From assembly GCA_037127255.1 (NCBI GenBank), contig JBANSL010000016.1, forward strand, positions 7,628,501 to 7,692,500: a stretch of 64,000 nucleotides of DNA, given 5' to 3'. Made by a program: the position numbers and the translations under genes. Position 1 is the first letter of the stretch, and the number at the start of each line of letters is the position of its first letter. The DNA is from Persicaria tinctoria (Eukaryota; Streptophyta; Magnoliopsida; Caryophyllales; Polygonaceae). Of the stretch, positions 46,946 through 59,307 are shown in pieces. The notes under the pieces were generated by a model. The model did no database searches, was not told the DNA's origin, and saw only the letters and a program-made list of their open reading frames with translations.

Positions 46946-48860
46946 ATTAAATATGTCTGATATTTAAAAAAATAACGATCATATGGTATCAATTTAGAAT
47001 GACACCAGCTAGCTATGGTGCACTTTTCGCCTACGAAAAAACCAGCGGCAATATGTTACCACTAATTACCTTAAAAGTTAAGGTATTTTTATTACGTTTA
47101 AAAGGTGATGACATATTTTTACCATACATCGAAAGATGCGGTATATGATTATATAATAGAATTTTTATTTATCTTTATATAACTTATATTTTGATATATC
47201 AAGTAAGATTAATTATAATTGATCCGCTTACATGCGGAACCACTCCGTAGAAATTTACAGAGTGAATCTCCTATCCAAAATCCTCTATGTTTTCCTATCC
47301 CTTCTCACAAAAATCTCATCATTTACTATTTTATTTTTTAAAATTTTAATTATTTTATTTTATTTTATTTTTATTTTGGGAGCGGGGAGGAGAATATAGG
47401 GATTGTCCTTTTTGGGACAGCTAATCCCAATCGAGAAAAATGCCCCACAACTAGCTAGTGTTATTAAAGCCCTAAAGATTCATCTTATAATTGTAAAAAT
47501 CAATAGCTAATTATAAAACTTCTTTTTGGTGGGGTAATATTATCGGCCATCATAAAATTTTGTTAACATTTTGCAAAAAATTCAAAAAAAAAAAAAAGAA
47601 TAAACAAAACACTACTTTGTTTTTGAAGAAATGCTCAAAATTATAAATATGTAAATATAATAAAAACATAAATATAATTGTGCATAATTTATTACATAAT
47701 TGTCAAATATTTCAACATAACCTATATATTGATACATTCAAAGCTCCTAGTTTAATTATAGTATGACAACACTATAGCGAAAAATAGAAGTATATATTAT
47801 GGTTTGATTAAATGCCGTGTGAAGTGATTTGTGGTATATGTTCAATTTTCAAATCATATTAAAGCTTATAATACATCAAAATAAAGTTATCGATGAGAAA
47901 AATATGCTCATTTATCTATTGCGCGCTTTCCTCAGTTTTCCCTCACCTAACCATACCCATTTATCTATATCAGCTTGAAACTATTATAATTATATATGCG
48001 TCGTTTCATACAACGATAACCTATCGAATAAGCTATAGCTAGCTAGTTTTCCATGAGTTGAAAATTGATCAATGACTTTAGAATATGTGACATACGACAA
48101 TGCATTGCACCCATGATAGATCAATATAATCGATCATGACTATAACATGATCTATCGCATCTCGTAACGTATGTATGTGACCGTAAATATTCTGTTATTC
48201 TTGTTGCATGGGCGACATTAGCTTATCGGTTGCGTGCACAAGAAACATGTATTCGATGCTCTCGGTGAGGATAAAACTTTGCGAGAAAATGATCAAAATT
48301 CGCCTTTCTTGTGTGCGCAATGGTGCGCATATGAAAAACCTCTAGCTTATGAAAAAGACTACACACACAACACACAATGTGGAAGCCCATCTAACTTGAT
48401 CAATCCCATTCATGAATTTCATGCACATATAAGATATAGGCATATAGCTATCAATTTGACCATATATCTCATATATGCACACTTTATAAAGTTTAAGTGA
48501 CAAGTCCTTCTCCTATAAAATATGCCAAAAAAAGCCCTTTTTAGTTTCTCTCTTAATCATTAATCTCGGACCTCGATCTCCTCCTTTAAATTGATAAAGG
48601 AATTTGCTTATATTTTATGATGTTCTCAAAATAGGCAAAGACGCAGTTATGAAATGCTTTTTGGAATATCAAAGTAGAGACCTCTCTCTTCAGGTTCCAA
48701 ACTCAATGCTGGCAATTATATAGTATGTTACAATAAATGCGGAAACTAAATACACTGTAAATGGATCACCACGTTGCTTAGGATGTGAATTATGTCAGTT
48801 TCGACGTACACTAATTATCCCTTAATTCTAAAGATAATTAAAAACATAATTAATTAAAAT
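46946..48860. other. AT-rich intergenic sequence
   Basis: No gene or complete element recognised. Confidence 0.35.
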
Positions 48861-48866
48861 TCTACC

Positions 48867-49340
48867 TGTAACGGCCCGAATATAATATCCGGGTTACGTT
48901 TCGAATGTTGGATACCTTCGTTCGGATCTTGCAATCCAAGTACGGGTCAAGGTTTCAAAACCAAAATGTTAGTTTGGAAAGAGGGGATTGCGAACCCCAA
49001 AGTACGAGATAGGGTCGTTGGGTACCCTAAACTTGTCCTACTTCTAAATCCCGCAAAACCATTTTAAGTTGAAAACACAACATGAAAAGTAATATGAGAT
49101 ACATGCATCTCGCCACGGCAGAGCCGATTCAAAACCAAATTTGAGGGAAAATGAGTAAAGTAATATCATCCAAGTATATAAGTCTGGTCATGTCAGTCTC
49201 TCGTCGAGAACGCCAAAATGATAACCCTGCCATAGAGCACAGAGCAATCAGAAATCTACAAGCATACCTTTGTTAAAGAATGGGGAAAAGAATCAGATTG
49301 AGCCACACATGCGGAACCGGAAGTCTCCACTGCGATCATA
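48867..49340. repeat. Possible decayed gypsy-type LTR fragment
   Basis: Begins TGTAACGGCCCGAATATAAT, a start common in plant Ty3/gypsy LTRs, and is GC-richer than its surroundings. No second LTR, target duplication or coding domain is present. Confidence 0.3.
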
Positions 49341-50379
49341 TAGTATAGGCTATGCCTAATAAAGATGCTCTAATGCAGTATTAGAATTTAAATCACACAA
49401 GTATTTTGACAGTTTATAAATGCAGAAGGCCATAAAATGGATCCATGTAAAATGTTAAGTGGCGTGTTCCTCTCCTACCTTTTCACCCCTTCCCGTTAGT
49501 GTAAAGACTAGCCAGATCGATAATATACAGATAGAGTGATAAATTAAATTTTGTTGGGGAAAAAAAATTTGTGCGCAATTTAATCGGAAGTTCCCTTTTT
49601 AAGCATTCTAACATGTTTTCCCTAAAAAGAATAAAATAAAATAATATTATATTTTTTGGGGTGGAGATGGAATACCTCTAGACATATCCATTCCTTGTAG
49701 TGGCCGACTTTAACTAATTCCATATATGATCGACCACCCAGGCACCCACTATAGATATATTGCACTATATATAGATTTAATTTCAAGTTATTTTTGAACA
49801 AGTGCACTCTATCTAGTACGTAAAGTATATATATAAGCACACCATTAATACTATTTGAAACGCATAACTTTGACAAAGTATGGATGGATACACGTCGTTT
49901 TAAGGAATCATATGCTCTTCTCTAATGAGATACATGTGTGCACAATTTTCAGCTTTTTATTTGTCTTGAAGAGATTGATAAATTGAATTGTGGAGAATAC
50001 AAGTGGAGAAGATGAGAATGAATCCATCAATCCCACGCGTGAGGATGGATCGATCGAGAGGTTTGTGGACAACACAACACAACACATTACATTACACATT
50101 GTATGTAATGTAATGTTCTAAAAGAGATGAAAGTGTTGATGTTCTCAATAATTTACACCATAGCCACACATGTGATGCACGTCGAAGAGAATCTTATATC
50201 ATACAATATGTGGTAAAATATATGGAATATATATGGACGGAATGTATCAGGAATTAAATTTTTAATTAGTAGATTGGATTTTTTTTTTAGTCGGGATCTT
50301 CTATAACCCTTTCAGTGTTACACTTTATGTCACGCGTGTTTATTTGATCTAAATTTTAAAATCAATTTAAAAAAGACAC

Positions 50380-50860
50380 ATTTTTTTTTATTAGATAAGA
50401 GTTCGAGTGGAGGACTTACCCGAGAGCATCCTTAGAGACAAGGTCCTGAAGACCAATGTTATCAGTCACTTTGTTGCCATCATGGGTACGTGAGAGAATG
50501 ACACATATATCTCTCACTCTCGACAGAAGGGTTTTAATGTCTGACATAGTCTCTTTCGATTTCCCAATGACATTTAGTTTGTGTTTTAAGGTGATTTGTG
50601 ATTATTATGGGGTCTCCTTCAATGTGTAATTTGTTTATACCTAGTTGCAATGATTGGGTAGTGCTTTATCTTAGAACAATGACTTCTGCCTTAATTTAGT
50701 GGTGTCTGGGTACCTATCATGTCGTATCCATTATGAATGGAACGACCCTCCGAGTCACTTATAATAAAACTAGTCGAGCTGTTGTTATTCACAAGAGTTG
50801 ATCCATCAAAGTTGACTTTGATCGTGCCCATATAAGGTTTTTTCCACTTGATTGGTTTGC
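50380..50860 (-). mobile_element. LINE fragment with degraded RNase H domain
   Basis: Minus-strand reading gives KVNFDGSTLVNN, SDSEGRSIHN and, in other frames, DGNKVTDNI: the RNase H motif order with several frameshifts. A plus-strand T-run near 50382-50389 may be its tail. Confidence 0.55.
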
Positions 50861-51330
50861 GTTGATGATTTTTCGGAGTCCTCTGTTCAGTTGCTTTGTG
50901 TAATTTAGATCTGTATTGATATCTTATTCATAAGTGGCAGTTTTTGGCCAGTTTTCCATGTGCATACCGAAGAAAGGAAAGGGCGACAGAGTTGAATCAT
51001 TCCTTCCTAACTGCTCCGAGAATGAAAGAAAGTGTTGACAACGAAAGAAAGTGATTTCTTACCTGGAATATTCCAACGAAGCCACTGTTGTTAGCCCTCT
51101 TCAACCTCCTAACCCCTCCCTAAACCTCCTTGACCCAAAGCCTCCTCGAGTGGTGGCGACAATGATGTTGACAAAAGCAATAACAAAGCACCGATTATTG
51201 ATTTCAAGTTATCTATTGACAAAAATAAAATTCTGAAACGAAAATAGCAAACAGCAAATCCATGACAAGAAAGTGAAATCGACTACCGCCAAATCTATAG
51301 ACACAAGACCAGATCTGTAGACACAAAGGG

Positions 51331-51650
51331 TTGACATGTGAAGGAGGGAAGGAGGAGCAAGAGTTGCCGCCTTTAAAACCCGCAACCATGTAAAGGAGGG
51401 AAGGAGTCATCAGAGGGTGCGAAAAAGTGCTAACAACCACCACTGCCACGATTGTCAATTCCGATCGAAACCAGATCTAACCTTCGATCAGCTAAATGCA
51501 AAATCGAAAAGTGTTGACATGTGAAGTAGGGAAGAAGGAGAATGAGTCGTCACCAATAAAAACTAGTAGCCATGTGAAGCATGAGTCGTTGGAGGGCATG
51601 CGGAGGTGGGGAGGAGTCGGAGGAGGGCATGCGAAAGTGCTGACAACCAC
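51331..51650. repeat. Diverged tandem duplication
   Basis: Blocks starting GTTGACATGTGAAG (51331 and 51513), followed by GGGAAG, CCATGT and AAGTGCT...ACAACCAC, are repeated in the same order. Length variation and mismatches show an old duplication. No protein recognised. Confidence 0.5.
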
Positions 51651-51692
51651 AAGCTCTCCTCTTTTGTCTTCCGCAAGTGCTTTATCCCAACT

Positions 51693-51709
51693 CCCCCCCC
51701 CCCCCCCCC
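51693..51709 (+). repeat. C homopolymer run
   Basis: About 17 consecutive C, followed by ACCCC. Its length is likely to be unreliable in sequencing. Confidence 0.85.
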
Positions 51710-51865
51710 ACCCCTCTCAAGGTCCATGGAAGCGTGCCTCGGATTCACAACCACTCGTCTTATGGATTGTCAACATCTCTCTTGATTGATGTGGGCGTCG
51801 TGAGAGAGCTGGAGAAACGACAATCGCCCTTTGACATTGTGTCGACATATGTGGTTTCGATCTAG

Positions 51866-52755
51866 TCTTGTGTCTAAAGATCTGGTCTCACGTCGGGATT
51901 GAGACCAGATCAAAACAAGACCTGAAGGAGATCGACTGCCGCCATTAAAGGAGATCTGAGATCGTCGGTGAAGCCATTGAAGGAGATCGATTTGAAAACG
52001 CCGCTAGGCCGGGTTACTTTTGACTGCCTGTGGACATTTACTTAATTTAGACTGCCCGATGTACCTTTACTTAATAGGGGTAGGCAATTGGACCGGAGGG
52101 CCCAATTTCCTCTAATTAATTAAATGTGCAAAGAAGGAATACACATTTTAAAGTTGGTTGCGAGTGATACAAACTTACTTTGCAAAGGATTTTTACCAAA
52201 ATCACAAACTTTAGAGCTAAAATTGTACTAAGTGGCACAAAACTATAGATGGCAATATGTTTTCTTTTCATCACTTTATAATGTGACTTATCATTTGATA
52301 AAAGTAGTAGCGCATAACCCATAAAAATGCCAATAATGGATTTTCATTAGGCACAAAAGAGACACATTCTAATTCCATATCAATATAGTTCACTTGTATT
52401 GACAGTTTGTTCGTCGTCTATCCCTCTTTTAATATTTCAAACATTAACGTACCTTATATTTCGAATTATTACCTCATTTTTTTAAAAAAAAAAAAAAAAT
52501 TAACTCACTACAACTAGTTGAAACCAATCTCCAAATTGCGCCACTAGACATAAACCAATCTTAAAATTTCACCTATAATGGAGGGAGTGCATATTCGAAA
52601 CTTATCTTTGATAAGACCCTAAAACTTAATTAAGCCTTAGCTTTATGGAAAATATTGGAGTATGTTGGGAGCCTAGGTGCCTTTTTTTTTTTTTTAATCG
52701 ATGGGATGTCTAATGGTTCAACTAAATCAACGCCATTGCCTACTATGACCTATAT
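51866..52755. other. Intergenic sequence
   Basis: Contains repeated GATCTGGTCTC / GAGACCAGATC inverted segments near 51876-51910. Otherwise nothing recognised. Confidence 0.35.
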
Positions 52756-52760
52756 TACTA

Positions 52761-52990
52761 CTCCATCCATGCAGAAATAAACGATATTTGACTTTTCTGC
52801 ACGTAGTTTTAGGTTCTAAAAACTATATAAAGTCTTATTTATTTTAATTAAATTTTTTTCACAATTTAATACTTATTACTAATAAATATTAAACTATAAA
52901 AACAATTAATTAAAATAAATAAGATTTTATATAGTTTTTAACTCTTAAAACTACGTGTAAAAAAATCAAACATCGTTTATTTCTGATCGG
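52761..52990. mobile_element. Stowaway MITE lacking its right TA
   Basis: The left end CTCCATCCATGCAGAAATAA follows TA. The right side carries the inverted arm (ATCGTTTATTTCTGATCGGAG), but the last bases and TA are replaced by the SINE that starts at about 52992. Confidence 0.65.
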
Positions 52991-52991
52991 A

Positions 52992-53220
52992 GGGGTGGCC
53001 TAGTGGTGAGGAGCAAGGGGGTGAGAAGGAGGTCCCGGATTCGATCCCTCCCTCCGCCCATTTCCTTGGGATTTTCATCTAATGTTTGCCTTATTCCCTA
53101 CCAGTGGGACGAGCCGGTCGACACAAGCCGTTTTACCTGATACGTGGCTCTTGCCGGCTGGGTCATGTGCTCGGAGTTTACCGCGAAAGATGGGTTTCTC
53201 GTCCTAAAAAAAAATAAAAA
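52992..53220 (+). mobile_element. tRNA-derived SINE, family 1, full length
   Basis: Starts GTGGCCTAGTGGTGAGGAG (A-box) with GGTCCCGGATTCGATCCC (B-box) about 30 bp on, and ends CTCGTCCTAAAAAAAAATAA. Body motifs (GTGGCTCTTGCCGGCTG, CGAGCCGGT) match the other copies. No target duplication found; it abuts the Stowaway end. Confidence 0.78.
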
Positions 53221-53639
53221 ATATCTAATTAGCAATCAATACCTGGTATAAAAAAAAACTCATATATAGTCAAACCCTTACTTGAGGAATCATTGATGTG
53301 AATGGAAGCACTTTTTAACCATAAGACCTAATCATTTGAAACCTTGAAAAGTGCTTCATATAAAATGTCCAAACACTTGTGTTTTTTTTAAGGTGCTGAT
53401 AAATTGATGATGTCCAGGATTTTAGTAGAATTGAGTTGCTGATTAACTTAATCGATTTATAGAACTTGATAAGGCAAAAAATAAGCTTAGGGTATTATGT
53501 CTTTTACTGAGTTAACCGGCGATAGGATTTTGTTTCTTATCTTTTATATCTTAATTAACAGATAATAGCGTCATCAATTTCTTATAATTATTATAAAAAA
53601 TTATTCTATATTCTATATTTTTTTTTAAAATGGTTTTGG

Positions 53640-54418
53640 GGATTGGAAGTGCCCCTGGAACATAGAGCTCCTGCAATCGGATATACTTATTGATCTTCTT
53701 TCATTTTCTAATGTTGCGATTCATCATATTTTCAGGGAATCTAATGCTGTTACAGATCGTCTTGCACATCTAGCCTACAGTCTCCCTTCCGACTAGGGAT
53801 GGCAACGGGGCGGGTTCGGGGCGGGGAGTACCCTCCCCGTCCCCGTCCCCGTTTGCAAAATGTCTCCCCGTCCCCGTCCCCGTTCGGGGATCAAAAATAC
53901 TCCCCGTCCCCATCCTCGTCGGGTCCCCCCTTCCCTATCGGAGAATCTCCGTCCCCGCTTAATTTTCTCCGTTTGCATTCCCTGCGGGTTTCCCCGTTTA
54001 AAACTCATGGTTTCCCCCCATTTAATTGAAACTATAAGGTATTTTTAAAGTTATGTAAAAAATATAACATAAATATAACATATAATTGGGGATTTCATAC
54101 TCCCTATTGGGGATCCCCGCGGGGGTCCCCAACGGGGATGGGGCGGGGCGGGGATCGGGGTGGGGACTACTATCCTCGTCCCCATCCCCGTCCCCGCGCG
54201 GGGAATCACTTTGCCCCCCATCCCCGTCCCCATCCCTGTTTAAAATCCCCATCCCCGTCCCCGTCGCGGGGATTCCCCGCGGGGAACGGGGAGTCCCCGC
54301 CCCATTGCCATCCCTACTTCCGACGGACGTTTAGAAGATGATTCAGAACTTCAGGTTCTCATTCGGAAAGATGCACTCTCGGGATTGTCCGAGCTAATCT
54401 TTATCTGCTTAAAAAAAA
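53640..54418 (+). mobile_element. LINE 3' end split by a hAT element
   Basis: Translates as WKCPWNIELLQSDILIDLL, then IFRESNAVTDRLAHLAYSLP. It continues after the hAT insertion as GRLEDDSELQVLIRKDALSG and ends in a run of A at 54409-54417. The RNase H frame is open across the join once the insertion and one duplicate are ignored. Confidence 0.72.
53794..54316. mobile_element. GC-rich hAT-like MITE, 523 bp
   Basis: Ends TAGGGATGGCAACGGGGCGG and the inverse of TAGGGATGGCAATGGGGCGG, with identical 8-bp flanks CTTCCGAC (53786-53793 and 54317-54324). Both arms are almost wholly CCCCGTCC/GGGGACGG runs. The open frames on both strands are by-products of this composition. Confidence 0.9.
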
Positions 54419-54590
54419 ATGTTGAACATAATCAGAAATAAATAATAAAAGAAAAAAAGTAACGGAAAGCTGACAAGAATTTTAGAAATAAAGCGTAGAA
54501 GTAACGTGGATCTTGCTTTGGCTTCTATTTTAAGCCACTCTCTATCTTCTATTTTGGGCTCTGAACTTATTTATATACTGTAATAATTTA

Positions 54591-55160
54591 GGTGAAAATG
54601 CATAAAATCACCCATTATTTATTGTTATTTGCAAATAACCACCCCTTATTCAAAAATTGTCAAATAACCACCCACTATTAATTGTTGTTTGCAAATAACC
54701 ACCTCTTATTAAAAAATTGTCAAATAACCACCCATTAAATATAGGTTGTTTGCAACTAACCACCCATAACCCTTTTCTTGTTAAACCTCACTTAATTTAA
54801 TATGAAAAGACAATTATACCCCTATTGGAATCTTCATAAAAAGGGCTATTTGTAACCACCCATAGCCCTTTTCTTGTTAAATCTCATTTTATAATTACAA
54901 ATAGCCCTTTTTATGAAGATTCCAATAGGGGCATAATTGTCTTTTCATATTAAATTAAGTGAGGTTTAACAAGAAAATGAGTATGAGTGGTTAGTTGCAA
55001 ACAACCTATATTTAATGGGTGGTTATTTGACAATTTTTTTAATAAGGGATGGTTATTTACAAACAACAATTAATAATGGGTGGTTATTTGACAATTTTTG
55101 AATAAAGGATGGTTATTTGCAAACAACAATGAATAGTGGATGGTTTTATGCATTTTTGCC
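54591..55160. mobile_element. Long inverted-repeat (Mutator-like) MITE, 9-bp TSD
   Basis: A 570-bp foldback with ends GGTGAAAATGCATAAAATCA and the inverse of GGCAAAAATGCATAAAACCA, flanked by identical AATAATTTA (54582-54590 and 55161-55169). CAAATAACCACCC units repeat within each arm. Confidence 0.85.
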
Positions 55161-55599
55161 AATAATTTAAGAGTGAAATTTGAAATGTCGACTATATAAG
55201 TTATATAAGCACCCTCGCTAACTCATTGACTGCCTTAAAATCAATTATTTACTTTTTAATCACTGCCTCATCGGCTGAGATAGTGATTACTATTGAGGGA
55301 GCTCACCTCAATAGTAATTGGTATCCACAACGTTTAGCCGTTTGAGTACTCTTATTAATTAAAATTTGTCGTTTTTCTTTCATGTCACACTTTTTAAAAC
55401 TTTTTTTATAATTTTTTTTAATAAATTCATACTTAATAGTAATAAGTACGAGATTATTTTTAAAAAATATTTAAAAAATTAATATTTTATATAGTTTCAC
55501 ACCTCAAAAAACGTGTGTGAATAATAAAGCGTCAAATTTTAATTAACGGAATTTGTTTTATAATTTTTTTTTTTTTTGAACTACCATGATGTTTTGCGA

Positions 55600-55820
55600 A
55601 AGTTCGTCAAACTCATATTAATTCTCTGCTTTAAAAAAATCAACCTTTATTTGCTCTATTTTGCATAAAACCGCCATTTACTTTTAAAATTGATACCCAT
55701 TATTTCCCAAAATTCAATATAAAACCACCCTTATTTTTAAAAGTGAAAAAACAAATCCTCCCATTATTTCCAAAAGTTCAGCAAAAATCGCCCATTAGTT
55801 TTAAAACTATACGGAGTACA
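55600..55820. repeat. One arm of a foldback-type repeat
   Basis: Repeated AAAACCGCC/AAAACCACC/AAATCGCCC blocks about 45 bp apart resemble an arm of the Mutator-like elements. No opposing arm was found. Confidence 0.4.
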
Positions 55821-55861
55821 AAATAAGGGAGCAAGGGAAGTGAGTTTACTTTTCATCATTT

Positions 55862-56071
55862 TTTTCATGACGAGGAAACCCGCCATTTGGTCCCGAGCGC
55901 GTGATCCAACCGGCAAGAGTCATGCACCAGGTATACCGATTTGCACCGACCAGTTTAACCCATTGATAAGAAGTAAGGCAAACCTTAGATTTCCACCCAA
56001 GAAAATGGATGAAAGTAAGTACTTCCTAACTCTTCTCCTACTCCATACCACTAGACCACCCCGTCCAGGGC
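55862..56071 (-). mobile_element. tRNA-derived SINE, family 1
   Basis: Minus strand carries GGGTGGTCTAGTGGTATGGAG at its 5' end (quoted in part) and a tail complementary to TTTTTTCATGACGAGG. Flanks TACTTTTCATCATTT (55847-55861) and TACTTTTCTTCATTT (56072-56086) match at 14 of 15 positions. The B-box region is diverged. Confidence 0.78.
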
Positions 56072-56328
56072 TACTTTTCTTCATTTACTTTGACAAGAAA
56101 AGTGATTTTTCATTTATTCTGATTGGAATCCACACATTCTAATAAGATGAGAAGGATTAATCTTTTATTAAATTCTTCCTTAGCAAGATAAGGGAGTAAA
56201 GAAAAGAGACCTTTTTTTTCGGAAAAAAATTATAGTAGAGTGCTGAGTTAGACATGATCCCATATAAAATAAAAATCTAAACATATTGCAAGAGTCATGT
56301 ATGGTCATAAATATCTTCAAATAACATA

Positions 56329-56550
56329 CTACCTCCGATTCACAAAGGATGTCGTTTGACTTTTAAAAACGTATTTTAAGGAGCTAAAAACTATATAAAA
56401 TATCAACTTTTTAAAATTATTTTTTTACAACTTAATATTTGTTAGTAATAAGTATTAAATTATAAAAAAAAGTAAATATATTATATAGTTTTTAGCTCTT
56501 TAAAATACGTGTTAAAAAGTCAAACGACATCCTTTGTAGATCGGAGGTAG
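56329..56550. mobile_element. Stowaway MITE, 222 bp
   Basis: Ends CTACCTCCGATTCACAAAGG and the inverse of CTACCTCCGATCTACAAAGG, flanked by TA. The arms pair far inward (ATGTCGTTTGACTTTT). Confidence 0.88.
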
Positions 56551-56707
56551 TATTTAATTTGTTTATCTATATTTGTTTTGGTCTATGCAAAACTCTTTTT
56601 TTATACATATTTATTATTAATGAAAAATAATTATTATGCATTACAATCGAAACACACCCGCAATTAAACCAACCCTTTTTCCACTTTCGATAAAATTGTA
56701 TCATGTT

Positions 56708-56837
56708 TTTTTTATAGTGAGGAACTCACCTTCAATGGTATGGATTTACACCCAAGAAAAAGGGCAGAAACAGAGATCGAACACAGGACCTCCTTACCCG
56801 CCTTTGCTCCACCCTACTGGGTCACCCCGACTGGGGC
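56708..56837 (-). mobile_element. SINE, family 1, internally shortened
   Basis: A 130-bp copy between identical 14-bp duplications AATTGTATCATGTT (56694-56707 and 56838-56851). Minus strand has the A-box-side end (CCCAGTAGGGTGGAGC) and a B-box-like GTTCGATCTC, then a direct jump to the tail. Confidence 0.78.
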
Positions 56838-56851
56838 AATTGTATCATGTT

Positions 56852-59307
56852 AATGTTACAGAGAGGTGACAGGAAAGGAATGGACAGCCTAGGTTTACAT
56901 CCCCCATGAGTTAACTTCCCCCCAAAAAGCTCCAATAAAAAGCCAATGATTTCAGTTAAACTTGGGTACACAACACCCACATTCCCATGTTCACTTGTTG
57001 GACTACAAGTGGTGTAAATTAGACACCAAGTCCAATTCATCCCAACCTTGACTTCAGCCTAAATCATCAGTGAAAACGTTGAATCAATGAAACAAACCAC
57101 ATTAAGAAACTAAACTTCAATCACACCAACACATGTGACAACAACGAAAAAATCACCAAGGAGAAACACAGTCTGTCACTCGAGATTTGACATCGAGTGG
57201 GAAGCAAGAAAGACGGAAGTGGCGTATGCAATAAACGATGAATTTCACTGGCTCTTCGAATGGATTCAGAACGTGGGCGACGCAGCTAGAAAAGGATGGA
57301 ATGGAAGTGGTGGGAGCGTGACAATTTATTCGCGCTTCCATCATTGTACTGAAGCTCCCCGCTCTTTCGAGAAAGGAGTTCTTTCTCGATGGGGGAGAGA
57401 AGTTTTTGGACAAGATCATAACCAGTTGGACAAAAAGGAAATTTCCAGACTTCCAGTCGCGTGCGCGATAGTGTAGAAGCAAAGAACATGGGCAAAATGC
57501 ACGCCCCAAGTACAATGATTCAATGCCAAGTTACAGTAACATCCCACCAAGCTGTCCTTTACCATAATAAGCATAACTGAAAAGAAGCCAGTTGAAGGAT
57601 CCCCACAAAGACTAGGCAGTACCTGGTACATCAAATTTCAGAACTCGTCGGGCGTGAATGTTAATCAGAAATCTTCACATAATATTTCCAAACACATTCA
57701 AGAGATTAATAGGAAAGGAGATTCATAAAAAAGATTCCATGAAGGTGAGAAACAAATCAAGATTATTTTCAACAGTCATAGTGCACAAGATTGATAAGGC
57801 ATAGCAATTTCAGGTCACTTCAAATTTCACAAATCAACAAGATGACAGATGAGGTTATTAATAATGCGATTTCAACTGATGCTAATGCGTCATACTCAAC
57901 CCCAACAAAGCATGATTTAGATTTCAACCACAACAAATCACCTTGCATTAGAAAAATTATGTCCACAATAAAAAAATCTCACGAATCAGTCGGTGCTTCC
58001 AAAGGAAAACGACGAATTATGAGACAAGAATGACCCAGCCATGCTCATTTACACTTAATGGTGCTGTGTCTACATCTCTGAAAGGATGTTTGTTGAGATA
58101 ATAATTCTAGAGACCAGTTACTGCATTTTGATACCTCCTGACCTAGGAAAGTGGTAGACATCCATAGTTGAAACCACATATATACTTATCAACCCAGTGT
58201 AATCCCGCATAGAGCGGGGTCTAGGGGGTCAAAATATACGCACCATTACCTAAAGCAAATCAAGAGGGTGTTTCCAAAAGACCCGGAGATGACAATGAGA
58301 TTAACAGAATTTTTTTCACCTCTGTTGATGATCAACAATTCCTAACAAACAGTAATAACATTCACAGCCTCGTCAGTCTACCTCTAACAACAGGCATACA
58401 TATAGTCGTGAAAGAATACAGTGTAATTGGACTGTTGGACTGTGGTCAATAGGGCTAAAATGAATCATGGAGGCAGCCAGGCTTTTGGTAGATAAATAAC
58501 AAATATTTCATATTTCGAAACTAATGGCAACTTCATGGCACCAGCTCCTAATTGACGAGGAACCTTAATGCAATGACACCAAAGTTATTTTATTCCCGTA
58601 CATGTTTCAAATCAAATAAACCTACTCCTAGGAAGAACAGGGTATTACATACATAGGCATTGCAGAATAGAGAATAAGAAGAGTGAAGGCTTTGCTAGTA
58701 GTTCTCTCCATGTACATGTGCTCTATCCACTGAATAAATATATTTATATCTCAGCCCCGTTTGGGGTGTAGAATCTACATGCTTAGTTTATTAATACTAC
58801 CTTCTGTGGAATAAGAGATGCTGGAAACATTGAATAACATAAACGCAAGTCCATCTCTATGCCATTAACAAACAGAAAGCGTGAGCAAATGTCACCTTGA
58901 ATTACTAATCCAAGCAATCAGGAATCCTGATTGAAATTTTTGGGGGAAATGAACTAATGTGAAGCAAGGAAATTTTTTCAGGGAGGAAAAAAATAAGACA
59001 ACAAAGCTTCAAGCTGCTTTATTCACATGAGAAACCAGTACCCACTAACATTCATTTTTCTAATAAATCAGTTTAAATTATGCATGGCAGTTATAAGATG
59101 AAACTGCATAGAAATAGAGGTGCTCAGTGCAAGTAACAAGAATCTTGTGGTTTTCCAAGCATCAAAATTTCCAGCATTGAAACATCAACTTATAATTTCA
59201 GTTTGAAACAGATAAGCCTACATTGAAACGCCTAATAAAGATAACAACACGTAAAATTTTAATATTGTAGCTTTGGAGGTAGACAAACCAACCAAGGACA
59301 GTTACAC
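56852..59307. other. Intergenic sequence with a GC-richer 57.13-57.5 kb patch
   Basis: At 57135-57476 a 113-aa plus-strand frame and overlapping minus-strand frames of about 120 aa are open. None resembles a known family and no splice partners are obvious. The rest may include the prefoldin 6 3' region. Confidence 0.35.

Noticed and set aside
53793..54341. Several overlapping proline/arginine-rich and glycine-rich frames on both strands
   Set aside because: Produced by the CCCCGTCC/GGGGACGG composition of the hAT element; no homology or splice structure.
57135..57515. 113-aa plus-strand and 120-aa minus-strand open frames
   Set aside because: Overlapping opposite frames with no recognised family, no clear splice partners and no conserved motif; not called as a gene.
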